A stretch of 64,000 nucleotides of DNA from Mesorhizobium sp. (GTDB taxonomy: Bacteria; Pseudomonadota; Alphaproteobacteria; Rhizobiales; Rhizobiaceae): positions 62,001 to 126,000 of the forward strand of contig NZ_JAFKID010000004.1 in assembly GCF_017306545.1 (NCBI RefSeq). The letters are read 5' to 3'. The notes beneath the pieces were generated by a model. The model worked only from the letters and a program-made list of their open reading frames with translations. It was not told the DNA's origin and ran no database searches. Below are positions 9,305-17,466 of the stretch, one piece after another (the stretch's first letter is position 1; every line of letters starts with the position of its first letter). The position numbers were made by a program, and so were the translations under genes.

Positions 9305-9632
9305 CGCGGGACGATCCGGATGGCCGCTTGAGATGGATGTGCTTGGGCAGATCGGCGCTGGCCAGCGCTTGTCCGACGCTGTCGTTGCTAATGTCGGCGA
9401 CCTGGCTCAGGCCGTCGAGCAGGCCGAGAGCCTGCAGGACGCCGGCATAGATGCCGATGCTGACATTGGTGTCCCCGGCTTCGACCCTTTGCAAGGTCGA
9501 GCGAGACGTGAAGGCGCGCTCAGCTACGACCGCCATCGGCAATCGGCGCCGTCGACGTGCATCGTGAATATCCGCGCCGAGCTTGCGCAAGGCGCGCCGC
9601 ACGGCAGCAGGCGGATTATGTGGGGTCGGCAT
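9297..9632 (-). CDS. hipB: HipB-like XRE antitoxin/repressor
   Basis: 111 residues with a helix-turn-helix of the Cro/C1 type over about residues 20-75 (VVAERAFTSRSTLQRVEAG is the recognition region) followed by a short basic tail ending HLKRPSGSSRDG. The gene directly precedes hipA and overlaps it, the normal antitoxin-toxin order. ATG 9632 is preferred over the ATG 30 bases upstream because GAAGG stands at the right distance and because the upstream codons run into the inverted repeat. The left arm of that repeat (9640-9650) covers the ribosome-binding site, so autorepression would block initiation directly. Confidence 0.83.
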   Translation of the reverse strand: MPTPHNPPAAVRRALRKLGADIHDARRRRRLPMAVVAERAFTSRSTLQRVEAGDTNVSIGIYAGVLQALGLLDGLSQVADISNDSVGQALASADLPKHIHLKRPSGSSRDG

Positions 9633-9639
9633 ATGACAC

Positions 9640-9693
9640 CTTCGCACTACAGATTGAGCCAATATGTAGCACGAAGTTTACAATTTTCCTAGA
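9640..9693. promoter_or_regulatory. Inverted-repeat operator upstream of hipB (copy 1)
   Basis: Arms CTTCGCACTAC (9640-9650) and GTAGCACGAAG (9666-9676) are separated by 15 bases. The right arm continues into a conserved tail up to 9693. The 29-base block 9665-9693 matches the block 14807-14835 upstream of qatA at 25 of 29 positions, and the arm spacing is the same. The tail overlaps the qatD stop codon. Likely bound by the HipB-like repressor; binding is inferred. Confidence 0.7.
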
Positions 9694-10453
9694 CCCTTGG
9701 CCCCAGCAGTGACCGAAGGTTTGATCTTACCGCCGTCGCGGCGGTATCGACCGGAAGGCTCCGCACGGCAGCGATCGCAGCGACGGTGGTTTTCACGTCG
9801 GCAGGCTCGCTAGGACGGCCGTCGATCTGAGTGAATGGGCCATCCGTCTCTGTCAGGAGCCGATCGATCGGCAAATCGGTGACGACGGCGCGGCCCCGAT
9901 CCGAGCGGGTCATCTCGGCGTTGACGGAGAAGTAGCAGCCGAGCGCCACCGCTCGTCGGGCCTCGCTCTTGCTTCCGGTGAACCAGTGAAGCACGACGGT
10001 GCCGCGGTCCGCGGGAAGATATCGTTCGACCATCTCAAGGACCGCCGGAACGCTCCTCACACTGTGGACCGTGAGAATCTTGCCGCCCGCTTCTGCACAC
10101 CGCTCGAGGACACTGCGGAACACATGCTTTTGGGTGTCTAGCGACTTGTAGAAGCGCGGACCCGCGTCGAGGCCGACTTCGCCCACATAGCGTGTCTCAG
10201 CGAGGTGACGCTCCCATAGCGGCAGCTCGCCGGCACGCTCTGCGACGAGTTGCGGGTGCAGGCCGAGCGCGGCGCGCACGAAGCGGGTATGACGCGTGAG
10301 TTCGTGATTGCGCGACCAGGCCTTCGGCGTCGTCGTGACGGCCAGCGTGTAGATCCGAGCGGCTTCAGCTCTTGCGATGGCGGCCTCATGGTCGGGATAG
10401 AGGTCGAGATGGCAGTGGAAATCCACGCCGCTAGCTTGAGCGGTCTCGGTCAT
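9689..10453 (-). CDS. qatD: QatD, TatD-like metallohydrolase of the Qat defence system
   Basis: 254 residues of the TatD amidohydrolase/DNase fold. The metal ligands are visible: HCH at residues 13-15, a glutamate in GEVGLDAG, histidines in LTVHSVRS and LHWFTGS, and the aspartate in ETDGPF. TatD enzymes are metal-dependent nucleases. In the Qat system (QatA ATPase, QatB, QatC QueC-like, QatD TatD-like), described as antiphage, QatD is the likely nuclease effector. The start overlaps the qatC stop as ATGA. It is the last of the four qat genes, followed after 56 bases by hipB. Confidence 0.87.
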   Translation of the reverse strand: MTETAQASGVDFHCHLDLYPDHEAAIARAEAARIYTLAVTTTPKAWSRNHELTRHTRFVRAALGLHPQLVAERAGELPLWERHLAETRYVGEVGLDAGPRFYKSLDTQKHVFRSVLERCAEAGGKILTVHSVRSVPAVLEMVERYLPADRGTVVLHWFTGSKSEARRAVALGCYFSVNAEMTRSDRGRAVVTDLPIDRLLTETDGPFTQIDGRPSEPADVKTTVAAIAAVRSLPVDTAATAVRSNLRSLLGPRV

Positions 10454-11820
10454 CCTGGGTGGGTCCTCACGCCCGTCAGCAGCGCACCGACCTCCTCAAG
10501 GCCGCGCCGGTAGACGCCTGCGAGGGCTGCTTGTCGGGCCGGCGATTCATCGAAAAGCGGCCCCGGCTTGTGGATGAGGATCGGCGCCAGTGCCGGCCGG
10601 GCGCGAAGCCGCTCGATCGCGAGCTGGAAGGAGCGGATCTGGACGCCTTCTGATTGGCGTGTGTCGAGCGCGCGGGCGGTGAGGTCGTCGACCGTGTAGA
10701 CGGTTGGATCTGGATCGGGGCGGAGGCCGGCAACGAGCGCTGCCCGTCGGATGAGACAGGGGAGGCAATAACCGCAATGTTGTGTGCCAAGCCCCTGCCA
10801 GCGTCCCTTGGTCGGGGCTGCGCAGGATAGCGATGAGGGAACGAGGCGGCGCAACAGCGTGCCGTTGGCACAGGCCTCCGCCATCTCGCCCTTGGTTTGA
10901 TCCCAGTAAGGGTTTTCGATCCGCCCATTCACACCGAGCCCATGGAGCGCATCGTTCCAGCGGCCGATATAGAAAGGATGGGTCGTTCGCGTGCTCAGCG
11001 CGCCCAGGCGCAATGGATCGAGCGGCACGTTGACGGCGATGAGGCCATTCTCCGGCACTTTGAGAGTGAAGGGCGCCTCAAGTCCGCTACCGGCAAAGAT
11101 GCCGAGTGCGAAGAAGAGGAACGATCTCCCGCGCGTGGTATTTTCTCCGCCGGAACCGGGGACGAAGCCGTCCGGGAATGCCATCCAGAGGCGCAGCCGA
11201 TTGAAGGCACGGCCGCGATAGTGCGTCTTCAACGCCTCGAAGAGGGTGGACTGTGCATCGCTGGTCGCACCTTCGCCGGCGTGGCTGATCAGAAGCGGCG
11301 TTCGACCATTTTCAAGCGCGTCGATGGCGCCGATCAGGCTGTCGAGACCACCCGAGAAGAGGGCGAGGTCATCAAAGGGCGGACCGATAAGCCGGGCGGG
11401 TGGTGCCGATGCGACCCTGGCGAAGCGGCGTGGTCGCGCACGGAACGCGAGCGACCAGCGGTCACCGGTGAGGAAGTTCAGCATCCGAACGAAGATCGGC
11501 GCGACAGCGGTCCATCGATCGGGGTCGGCGACGGGAACGATCAGCCGGATTTCGCGGGTCCAGCCATCCTGCGATTCAGTTGTTCGCGAGATGCGGGTGT
11601 CGGCAGCATGGACGTGCGCGGCCAGGACCAGGATGTCCACTCCGACTTCGGAAGGATGAACGCCGAGCCGCGACAGATCGGCGATGGCGCGGCCGATCCC
11701 GTGATCGAGTGTTCGCTCGCCGACCACCAGGTCGAGACGGGTTTCGACTTCTCCATCGCCATTTGGAAGGCGGCTGCGGTCGCCGGGGCCGTATCGGCCT
11801 ATGATGACGTGTCTTCTCAT
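10450..11820 (-). CDS. qatC: QatC, QueC-like ATP-pyrophosphatase of the Qat system
   Basis: 456 residues. The PP-loop of N-type ATP pyrophosphatases is seen as LFSGGLDSLIG near residue 154, and a QueC-like zinc cysteine cluster CGYCLPC lies near 344-350. The first ~130 residues are an extra domain absent from housekeeping QueC (about 230 residues), as expected for the Qat paralogue. QueC makes preQ0 from carboxy-deazaguanine; QatC may modify a nucleobase or a protein, and its substrate in defence is not settled here. ATGA overlaps on both sides tie it to qatB and qatD. Confidence 0.87.
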   Translation of the reverse strand: MRRHVIIGRYGPGDRSRLPNGDGEVETRLDLVVGERTLDHGIGRAIADLSRLGVHPSEVGVDILVLAAHVHAADTRISRTTESQDGWTREIRLIVPVADPDRWTAVAPIFVRMLNFLTGDRWSLAFRARPRRFARVASAPPARLIGPPFDDLALFSGGLDSLIGAIDALENGRTPLLISHAGEGATSDAQSTLFEALKTHYRGRAFNRLRLWMAFPDGFVPGSGGENTTRGRSFLFFALGIFAGSGLEAPFTLKVPENGLIAVNVPLDPLRLGALSTRTTHPFYIGRWNDALHGLGVNGRIENPYWDQTKGEMAEACANGTLLRRLVPSSLSCAAPTKGRWQGLGTQHCGYCLPCLIRRAALVAGLRPDPDPTVYTVDDLTARALDTRQSEGVQIRSFQLAIERLRARPALAPILIHKPGPLFDESPARQAALAGVYRRGLEEVGALLTGVRTHPG

Positions 11821-12725
11821 GCGCCTTCGGCCTCCGCGTCGCCCATGATCTGCAAGATCCCGAATGCCTGCTCGTAAATGCGCCCGACAAATTGGAGCAC
11901 GCGATCGGGCGTGAGCGCGGCAGCGGCAGCACGGGCTGTCGTGAGCGCGTCGGCCACGCCGCGCCGGATGAAGTCGTTCAATTGCGCCTGGACGCGCGCT
12001 GCTTCGCGGCTATCCGGCGGCAGGGTGATCGTCTTCGCCCCGATATCATTGCAGAGCCGTGCCTCGATCGCGTTGGTCGCATAGAGCTCGAACACCGTCT
12101 GCATCTGGTCGGCGGTGAGGCCGTCGAGGTCGGTGATGCCGGCGCCAGCGAGGTCTGTGATGGTCTCGATAAACGCTTCGCGTGCGATGCCTTCATCGAT
12201 CGAACCGCCGTCTGGACATACATAGTCCGCCAAACCGAGAAAGATCTCTTCGATCGGCCGACCCGCGAGAGCGCCGAGGTTGAGCGCCCGAAGGGCTTCG
12301 GTGGCGCCCCGCGCAACAGCGTCCGAAAGGAAGCCGAGCAGACGGCTGCCTGCGCCACGCGCCGATCCCATCCTTGCGGCTGCCGTGCGTGCCCCGCCAG
12401 CCGATGAGCCGACATAGTGCGACACTGCACGGCCGAGGCTCTTGCGGTCGCTGCCGCCAGAACCGGCGAAACGCGAGAAGTTGTTGCGAGCCGCCGAGAA
12501 GCGCGTGGGATCGGCCGCCGGCGGTATGGGCGGGCGCACGGGCGGCGCCGGAGGCGCTGCTGGTGGAGCACCGTCCGCTGGCGGGCCGTCTGGCGGTGCG
12601 CCATCGGCTGGCGGTCCGTCCGGAGTTCCATCCGGCGAGGCAGGCGGTGCACCGTCATCGCCAAGCCAGCTTGGGACAAGGGGCGTCCTGCCGCCCTGAC
12701 CGCCAAATGCACTGGAGGTGCCCAT
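11817..12725 (-). CDS. qatB: QatB, unknown-function component of the Qat system
   Basis: 302 residues. It starts with a glycine-rich segment (MGTSSAFGGQGGRTPLVPSW), then a proline-rich linker over about residues 22-72 built from repeats of DGPPADGAPP, then a helical domain of about 225 residues. Position between the QatA-type ATPase and the QueC-like protein, length and the N-terminal pattern fit QatB. No catalytic motif is visible. The start overlaps the qatA stop by one base (TAATG) and the stop overlaps qatC. The linker repeats are near-perfect at the DNA level and could vary in length. Confidence 0.83.
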   Translation of the reverse strand: MGTSSAFGGQGGRTPLVPSWLGDDGAPPASPDGTPDGPPADGAPPDGPPADGAPPAAPPAPPVRPPIPPAADPTRFSAARNNFSRFAGSGGSDRKSLGRAVSHYVGSSAGGARTAAARMGSARGAGSRLLGFLSDAVARGATEALRALNLGALAGRPIEEIFLGLADYVCPDGGSIDEGIAREAFIETITDLAGAGITDLDGLTADQMQTVFELYATNAIEARLCNDIGAKTITLPPDSREAARVQAQLNDFIRRGVADALTTARAAAAALTPDRVLQFVGRIYEQAFGILQIMGDAEAEGA

Positions 12726-14704
12726 TAGCGCGCTCCCTGGCGAGTTCGAAGAACGCCGGTGGCTGCCGCCTTGAGCATCGCGCCGCCTTCCTTGCCCCAG
12801 GTCTGAAGGAGGCGATCAAAGCGCTGGGTCGCATCGCCGTCCTTCAGAACACCCTCCCAGCCACCACAGACCCACGGCCCGAGACGGTCTCGTGGGAGCG
12901 CTTCGAGGAAGTCAACGAGACTGCTTTGCAGGGTCGGATGAGCCTTCACGAGAACCGCCAAACCTGCCGCGCCCGGTGGCTCGGTGTCGAAGCTGTCACC
13001 ACCGACGATCCGGCCGCGCACGGCTTCGAAGATTTGCGCCGTTTCAGGTGGAGCCAGGCGCTTGAGATCTGCTTCCAGACCCTGCACCGCGAACTTGCCG
13101 CCGAAGAGCTGCTCGACCACGGCCGCCAAGTGGCCAAGGACAGAGGCCGCGCCGAAATAGTCCTTCCGGTCCTTGGCGACGAACAGGTAGGGACGAAGAT
13201 CCTCTCCACCGATGACTGTTGGCACCGCTGCCCAGGCTTTGATGGCCGGCGACGAAAGCCATTCGCTCAAGAGCGCGCTTTCGGTCGCTTTCACGGCCTC
13301 CAGTTTGGGCGCGGGCTTCACGGCGTCGTCGCCCTTCGCTGAGGGCTTCTCCGGCTTGGCCGCGGGTCTGGTGTCTTCCTTGGCGGTTGCCGCAGCCTCA
13401 AGGGCCGAAAGGTCGGGGCATTTTCCATCCGCTGCCGCCGCGGCGGCCGCAGCAATCTGGTCGAAGAGACGTGGGAGAAAGCGCTCGGCAAGCATCAGCT
13501 TCGCAAGCACCGGCAGCTTGACGTCGTCGCCGAACCCTCTCGCTTCGGCAGTGCGCTGCCGCAGCACAAGCGTGTTGAGAAACCGCTTGATCTGACGCGG
13601 GTTGCCCTTGGTACCGCTTGCCAGGATCGGTCCGATCTGATCGCTGAGCGCCAACGCGTTGTTGGCGCGCGAAGCCTTGTCGCCGAGTGCAGTTCTTACC
13701 GTGGCCGCATCGAGCGCTCCCGAGGTCCAGGGGCGCTTCAGCCGTTCACGAGCGACCTTGATCAGGGCGTTGAATGCGGCGTCGTTCTCGCCGAGTTCTG
13801 CGCCGACGAGGAGGAGCGTTACGTAGATCCGGGTTTCCGTGTCGCCTAGCGCCGGGATGCGGAAGGGCACCTGGATGAGCTTTTCAAGATAGTTCCGGGC
13901 GTATGTCTGCGGGCCGGTGGTGTCCGGCAGATCGGGGAAGTGCTTGCGCACCGCATACTCGATCATCGCCTCGTCGGCGGCGACGACGAAGGCGGTGCGC
14001 GACGTGAAGACGAAGAGGCGCACAGCCTCCAACGTCTCGATCGCGGTATCTGGAAGGCAGCGATCCAGGTCATCAATCAAGACAACGAGCTGCTCGACGC
14101 CGGCTTTGTCGAGGAGATCGTCGAAAGCCTTCCGGAAGGCGTTGATCTCCTCGGGGACATTGGTCGAGTCGCCTTCACCCTTCGGCTTCAGCAGGCCCTT
14201 CACGCCTTCGACGGCGGCTTCGAGATTATCCTTGGTGGCGAGTTTCGCCGGATCGGCGAGGAAGCCCTCCAGCGTACCCACGATGGCCTGAATCTGATCG
14301 GGCGTTGGAATTCCTGTGAAGGCGGTGAAGGCGAGCCCGCCGGCCTTCTTTGCGACCTTGAGCCAGTCGATCCGCCGAAAGACATCCTTGACTGCTTCGC
14401 CGGCCTTGGTGAGAGCGGGGCGCTTTTCGATGAGGCCGGTGACGATGCCCTCGATGAGGGCGATTTTGGCGTCTTCAAATCCCTGGAAGCGCCAACCGTT
14501 GAACTTCAGGCAGAGGACCTTCGCCTCGCCATCGAAGCCCGCCTCGATCATTTCCAGTACGCTGGATTTGCCTGCGCCCCAATCACCGTGGACACCGACG
14601 GTGACCGGTTGATCCGGTCGGTCGCGTAGAAGCTTGATGATGGTTGCCGCGATCGCCTCGTTGTTGAGGAGGTCAACCTTGGTTTCATTGTCCGTCAGGA
14701 TCAC
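12725..14704 (-). CDS. qatA: QatA, KAP-family P-loop NTPase of the Qat system
   Basis: 659 residues, first gene of qatABCD. Walker A GVHGDWGAGKSS lies near residue 40 and Walker B LVVLIDDLDRCLPD near 206, both typical of KAP NTPases, which also include PifA and membrane-associated defence ATPases. A long alanine/lysine-rich linker sits around residues 435-480. GTG start at 14704, 292 bases from the divergent restriction endonuclease gene. Its promoter must lie in 14705-14900, where the shared inverted repeat is found. In the Qat system QatA is thought to sense or energise; its trigger is unknown. Confidence 0.87.
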   Translation of the reverse strand: MILTDNETKVDLLNNEAIAATIIKLLRDRPDQPVTVGVHGDWGAGKSSVLEMIEAGFDGEAKVLCLKFNGWRFQGFEDAKIALIEGIVTGLIEKRPALTKAGEAVKDVFRRIDWLKVAKKAGGLAFTAFTGIPTPDQIQAIVGTLEGFLADPAKLATKDNLEAAVEGVKGLLKPKGEGDSTNVPEEINAFRKAFDDLLDKAGVEQLVVLIDDLDRCLPDTAIETLEAVRLFVFTSRTAFVVAADEAMIEYAVRKHFPDLPDTTGPQTYARNYLEKLIQVPFRIPALGDTETRIYVTLLLVGAELGENDAAFNALIKVARERLKRPWTSGALDAATVRTALGDKASRANNALALSDQIGPILASGTKGNPRQIKRFLNTLVLRQRTAEARGFGDDVKLPVLAKLMLAERFLPRLFDQIAAAAAAAADGKCPDLSALEAAATAKEDTRPAAKPEKPSAKGDDAVKPAPKLEAVKATESALLSEWLSSPAIKAWAAVPTVIGGEDLRPYLFVAKDRKDYFGAASVLGHLAAVVEQLFGGKFAVQGLEADLKRLAPPETAQIFEAVRGRIVGGDSFDTEPPGAAGLAVLVKAHPTLQSSLVDFLEALPRDRLGPWVCGGWEGVLKDGDATQRFDRLLQTWGKEGGAMLKAAATGVLRTRQGAR

Positions 14705-14781
14705 CGCTCAGCCCCCCAGCTTTGGCAGCCGGAGGACCTCGTCCTAGCGGCCGCCGCCCGCAACAGCAGCTAGCCTGCCTT

Positions 14782-14835
14782 CTTCGTGCTACGGATCTCC
14801 AGGTTGTGTAGCATGAAGCTTACAATGTTGCTAGA
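14782..14835. promoter_or_regulatory. Inverted-repeat operator upstream of qatA (copy 2)
   Basis: Arms CTTCGTGCTAC (14782-14792) and GTAGCATGAAG (14808-14818) match at 10 of 11 positions and are 15 bases apart, followed by a tail to 14835 shared with the hipB upstream copy. A further perfect palindrome, GTCACGTGAC, lies at 14846-14855. The region lies between the qatA start (14704) and the divergent nuclease start (14997) and could control both. The rest of 14705-14996 shows nothing else recognisable. Confidence 0.68.
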
Positions 14836-14996
14836 TTAGGATTTCGTCACGTGACTTCTACGACAACATGGGGCACCTCGTTCGCCCGCTCTTGGCGCAA
14901 TGAGTTGCTGGCGACCCAGCAAGATGCATTGGGCACGCTTTTCCATTCCTAGATGAACGTGAGGCGCGGATGGAGGAGGCCGAGGGCGGATAGTCT

Positions 14997-15902
14997 ATGA
15001 TGTCATTTCGTGAAGCCCAAGCAGTCGAAGACCTGGCGGACCTCCTCTACGATTTCCTCCCCGGCAGCGGAAACAACCGGACTGCGTTTCCGCTCGCGGC
15101 CGCACAGGCTGGCGTTGGCGATCTATGGGTCGCAGGTAGTAAGCGGCCCGCGATCGTGCAGCTCTTGACCGCGACGCTCGAACATCGGCGGTCGTGCTTT
15201 ACGAAATTGATCGTGGCGATCGTCCGCCAGGCGATGACCTACCGGCGTGGGAAGGGCAATCCCCTGAGTCGCGAAGAGATTGATCGGCTCAACAGCCTTC
15301 TTCCCGGCGTGCAATTCAAGATCCCAGAGCTGCTCGATCCAAGTTTCCTCAGCAGCTTCGGCTCGCCGAAGGCCGCAGAGCCTGGGCCGCAGGCATCGTC
15401 GACGCTGAGCGCGGAGAAGGCGCAGGAGCTTGCCGCGCTCCTTATCGAGATCACCAAGCTCGATCCGCAGGCACGAGGCTTGCGGTTCGAGGGCTTTCTC
15501 AACGAGCTCTTCGCCGGATTCGGGCTCGCGCCACGTGGCTCATTCCGACTCGTCGGCGAGCAGATCGACGGCAGTTTCAAGCTGCAGGGTCAAACCTACT
15601 TGGTTGAAGCGAAATGGCACGGGCCTCAGATCGGCTTTGCCGACCTGATGACCTTTTCGGGCAAGGTCGGTGGGAAGGCGTCCTGGTCGCGCGGCCTGTT
15701 CGTTAGCAATTCCGGCTTTACGGCCGACGGGCTGGAGGCGTTCTCGCGTGGACGACAGACCAACCTCATATGTGCTGACGGGCTGGACCTCTATGAGGTG
15801 CTCTCGCGCAAGGTCTCATTGATAGCGGTTTTGGAAGCCAAGGAACGCCGTGCCGCCGAGACGAACCGGGCGTTTGTCGCCGTGCGAGATCTGAATCTCT
15901 GA
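14997..15902 (+). CDS. Mrr-like restriction endonuclease with unknown N-terminal domain
   Basis: 301 residues. The C-terminal ~140 residues are a PD-(D/E)XK core of Mrr type: [10 protein letters not shown] helix, GEQIDGSF carrying the metal-binding aspartate, and YLVEAKWHG with the ExK pair, then helices with [11 protein letters not shown]. Residues 1-125 are a separate domain beginning [20 protein letters not shown]; its pattern of a short helical bundle resembles adaptor or effector-associated domains, but I cannot name it. It is transcribed away from qatA and ends the defence island. ATG 14997 or the directly following ATG at 15000 may be used. Probable DNA-cleaving effector. Confidence 0.75.
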   Translation: MMSFREAQAVEDLADLLYDFLPGSGNNRTAFPLAAAQAGVGDLWVAGSKRPAIVQLLTATLEHRRSCFTKLIVAIVRQAMTYRRGKGNPLSREEIDRLNSLLPGVQFKIPELLDPSFLSSFGSPKAAEPGPQASSTLSAEKAQELAALLIEITKLDPQARGLRFEGFLNELFAGFGLAPRGSFRLVGEQIDGSFKLQGQTYLVEAKWHGPQIGFADLMTFSGKVGGKASWSRGLFVSNSGFTADGLEAFSRGRQTNLICADGLDLYEVLSRKVSLIAVLEAKERRAAETNRAFVAVRDLNL

Positions 15903-16326
15903 GGGAGTCGAATGGCTTTGGGCGGCGATGACGGTATAGCCCGCGAGGTGTGGGTGATTACGCATCGTACCGCAGCGTACAGACGGCGGGGCGGGCTTGA
16001 TCGATGTTGGGTGAGCTTCCTCGACCGTGTTCGGCGATAGATGGTGAAAGGTGCATTTCACGAAAGCAGCCGAAAAATCCAACGTTTTCAGGAGCGCGAG
16101 TTTTTGACGGATTGGCTGACGGTATGGCGAGCCACGAAATTTTTTTTGACGAGCAATTTCAATGCGTTATGAGGGCAGGAAATAATCGAGTGGGAATGAT
16201 TCGGGCGGCCTTCGGCGGCGGCGCACATTGCCGCTGCACGATGTGTCCGATCACCTGACCGGCCGTTTTGGCGTCTCGGCTGGAACCGAATTCGTCCGGT
16301 CGGCTCTCCTGTGCCGGAAATGCAGG
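15903..16326. other. Non-coding stretch at the right edge of the defence island
   Basis: 424 bases without a convincing gene. It is locally AT-rich, with two TTTTTGACG-containing runs near 16110 and 16142. An 84-codon open frame crosses it but has no good ribosome site or recognisable sequence. No tRNA, direct repeat or integrase remnant was seen, so I cannot define an attachment site. Confidence 0.4.
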
Positions 16327-17466
16327 CTAATCCGTTAGCGCAACGGCGTCCTGCGGCGCAAATCGGGCGGTTACGCGCTGTCCCGGTTCGAGGCGCTGGC
16401 GCGGCGGCGGGGTGGCGACCAGGCTGACCGCGCGTCCCCTCATTTCGTAGCGGCGCATGTTGCCGGCGAAGGTCGCGGCGGAAATTTCCCCCTCGATGCC
16501 GTTGAGGCCGTCCGGACCTGCCGTGCCGGCGGGCGCCAGTTCCACCGCCTCCGGCCGCACTGAGATAGAGACGGTGTCGCCGTTGGCGATCTGCCCTTCA
16601 TGCGGTGGCCGGCATTCGACCGACTGGCCGCCGTCCAGCCTGACGACAAGCGTGTCGCCGGAGGCTCCGGTTCCCGCCACGGTGCCTTGCAGCAGGTTGG
16701 TATTGCCGACGAACGCGGCGACGAAAGTGTTCTTCGGCCGGAAATAGATCGTTTCGGGATCGCCGAGCTGTACCACCTGGCCCTTGTTGATGACGGCGAT
16801 CCGGTCCGACATCTCGAAGGCTTCGGCCTGGTCGTGGGTGACGTAGACGGTGGTGACGCCGATCTGGCGTTGCAGGCGCTTCAATTCGCGGCGCATCGAA
16901 TCCCGCAGCGCCGCGTCGAGATTGGAAAGAGGCTCGTCGAGCAGCAGCAGTTTGGGCTCCCGCACGATGGCGCGGGCGAGCGCCACACGCTGCTGCTGGC
17001 CGCCCGAGAGCCGGGTGGCCGAGCGGTCGGCGAAGCCGTCGAGGCCGACGGTGGCGAGCGCCTTCTGCGTCAGCGCGCGAACCTCATCGCGCGCATAGGC
17101 GCGGTCGCGGGCCACCCTGAGCGGAAAGGAGACGTTCTCGAACACGCTCATATGCGGCCAGATCGCATAGGACTGGAAGACCATGCCGAAGCCGCGCAGG
17201 TTGAGCGGAACCGAGAGCCCGCGCGCGGCGTCGAAGAGCACCTCTTCGCCCACCTCGATGCGGCCGGTATCGGGCTGCTCCAGCCCGGCGATGCAGCGCA
17301 GCGTCGTCGTCTTGCCGCAGCCGGACGGTCCGAGCAGCGTGAAGAAGGTGCCTTCCGGCAGGTCGAAATCGGCGGCGTGTATGCCGCCCGCGGCCTGCTC
17401 GGTGCTGGCGTAGATCTTGCGTAGGTTTTCGACCCGGAGCCCGTTTGCCTGCATATCGCTATCCAA
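16327..17466 (-). CDS. ABC transporter ATPase (FbpC/PotA-like)
   Basis: 379 residues. Walker A GPSGCGKTTT, signature LSGGQQQRVALARA, Walker B LLLLDEPLSNLD and the switch histidine in YVTHDQAEA are all present, followed by a C-terminal TOBE-like regulatory region from about residue 240. This is the layout of ATPases energising iron, putrescine, sulfate or phosphonate importers. It overlaps the permease gene by 8 bases (start ATGGATAGC inside the permease stop region), so it is the last gene of the SDR-NIPSNAP-binding protein-permease-ATPase operon. The substrate cannot be read from the sequence. Confidence 0.88.
   Translation of the reverse strand: MDSDMQANGLRVENLRKIYASTEQAAGGIHAADFDLPEGTFFTLLGPSGCGKTTTLRCIAGLEQPDTGRIEVGEEVLFDAARGLSVPLNLRGFGMVFQSYAIWPHMSVFENVSFPLRVARDRAYARDEVRALTQKALATVGLDGFADRSATRLSGGQQQRVALARAIVREPKLLLLDEPLSNLDAALRDSMRRELKRLQRQIGVTTVYVTHDQAEAFEMSDRIAVINKGQVVQLGDPETIYFRPKNTFVAAFVGNTNLLQGTVAGTGASGDTLVVRLDGGQSVECRPPHEGQIANGDTVSISVRPEAVELAPAGTAGPDGLNGIEGEISAATFAGNMRRYEMRGRAVSLVATPPPRQRLEPGQRVTARFAPQDAVALTD

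Noticed and set aside
15903-16326. Small open frame of 84 codons (16004-16258) and possible attachment site at the island edge
   Set aside because: No ribosome site, no family resemblance, and no repeat or tRNA end that would mark an att site.
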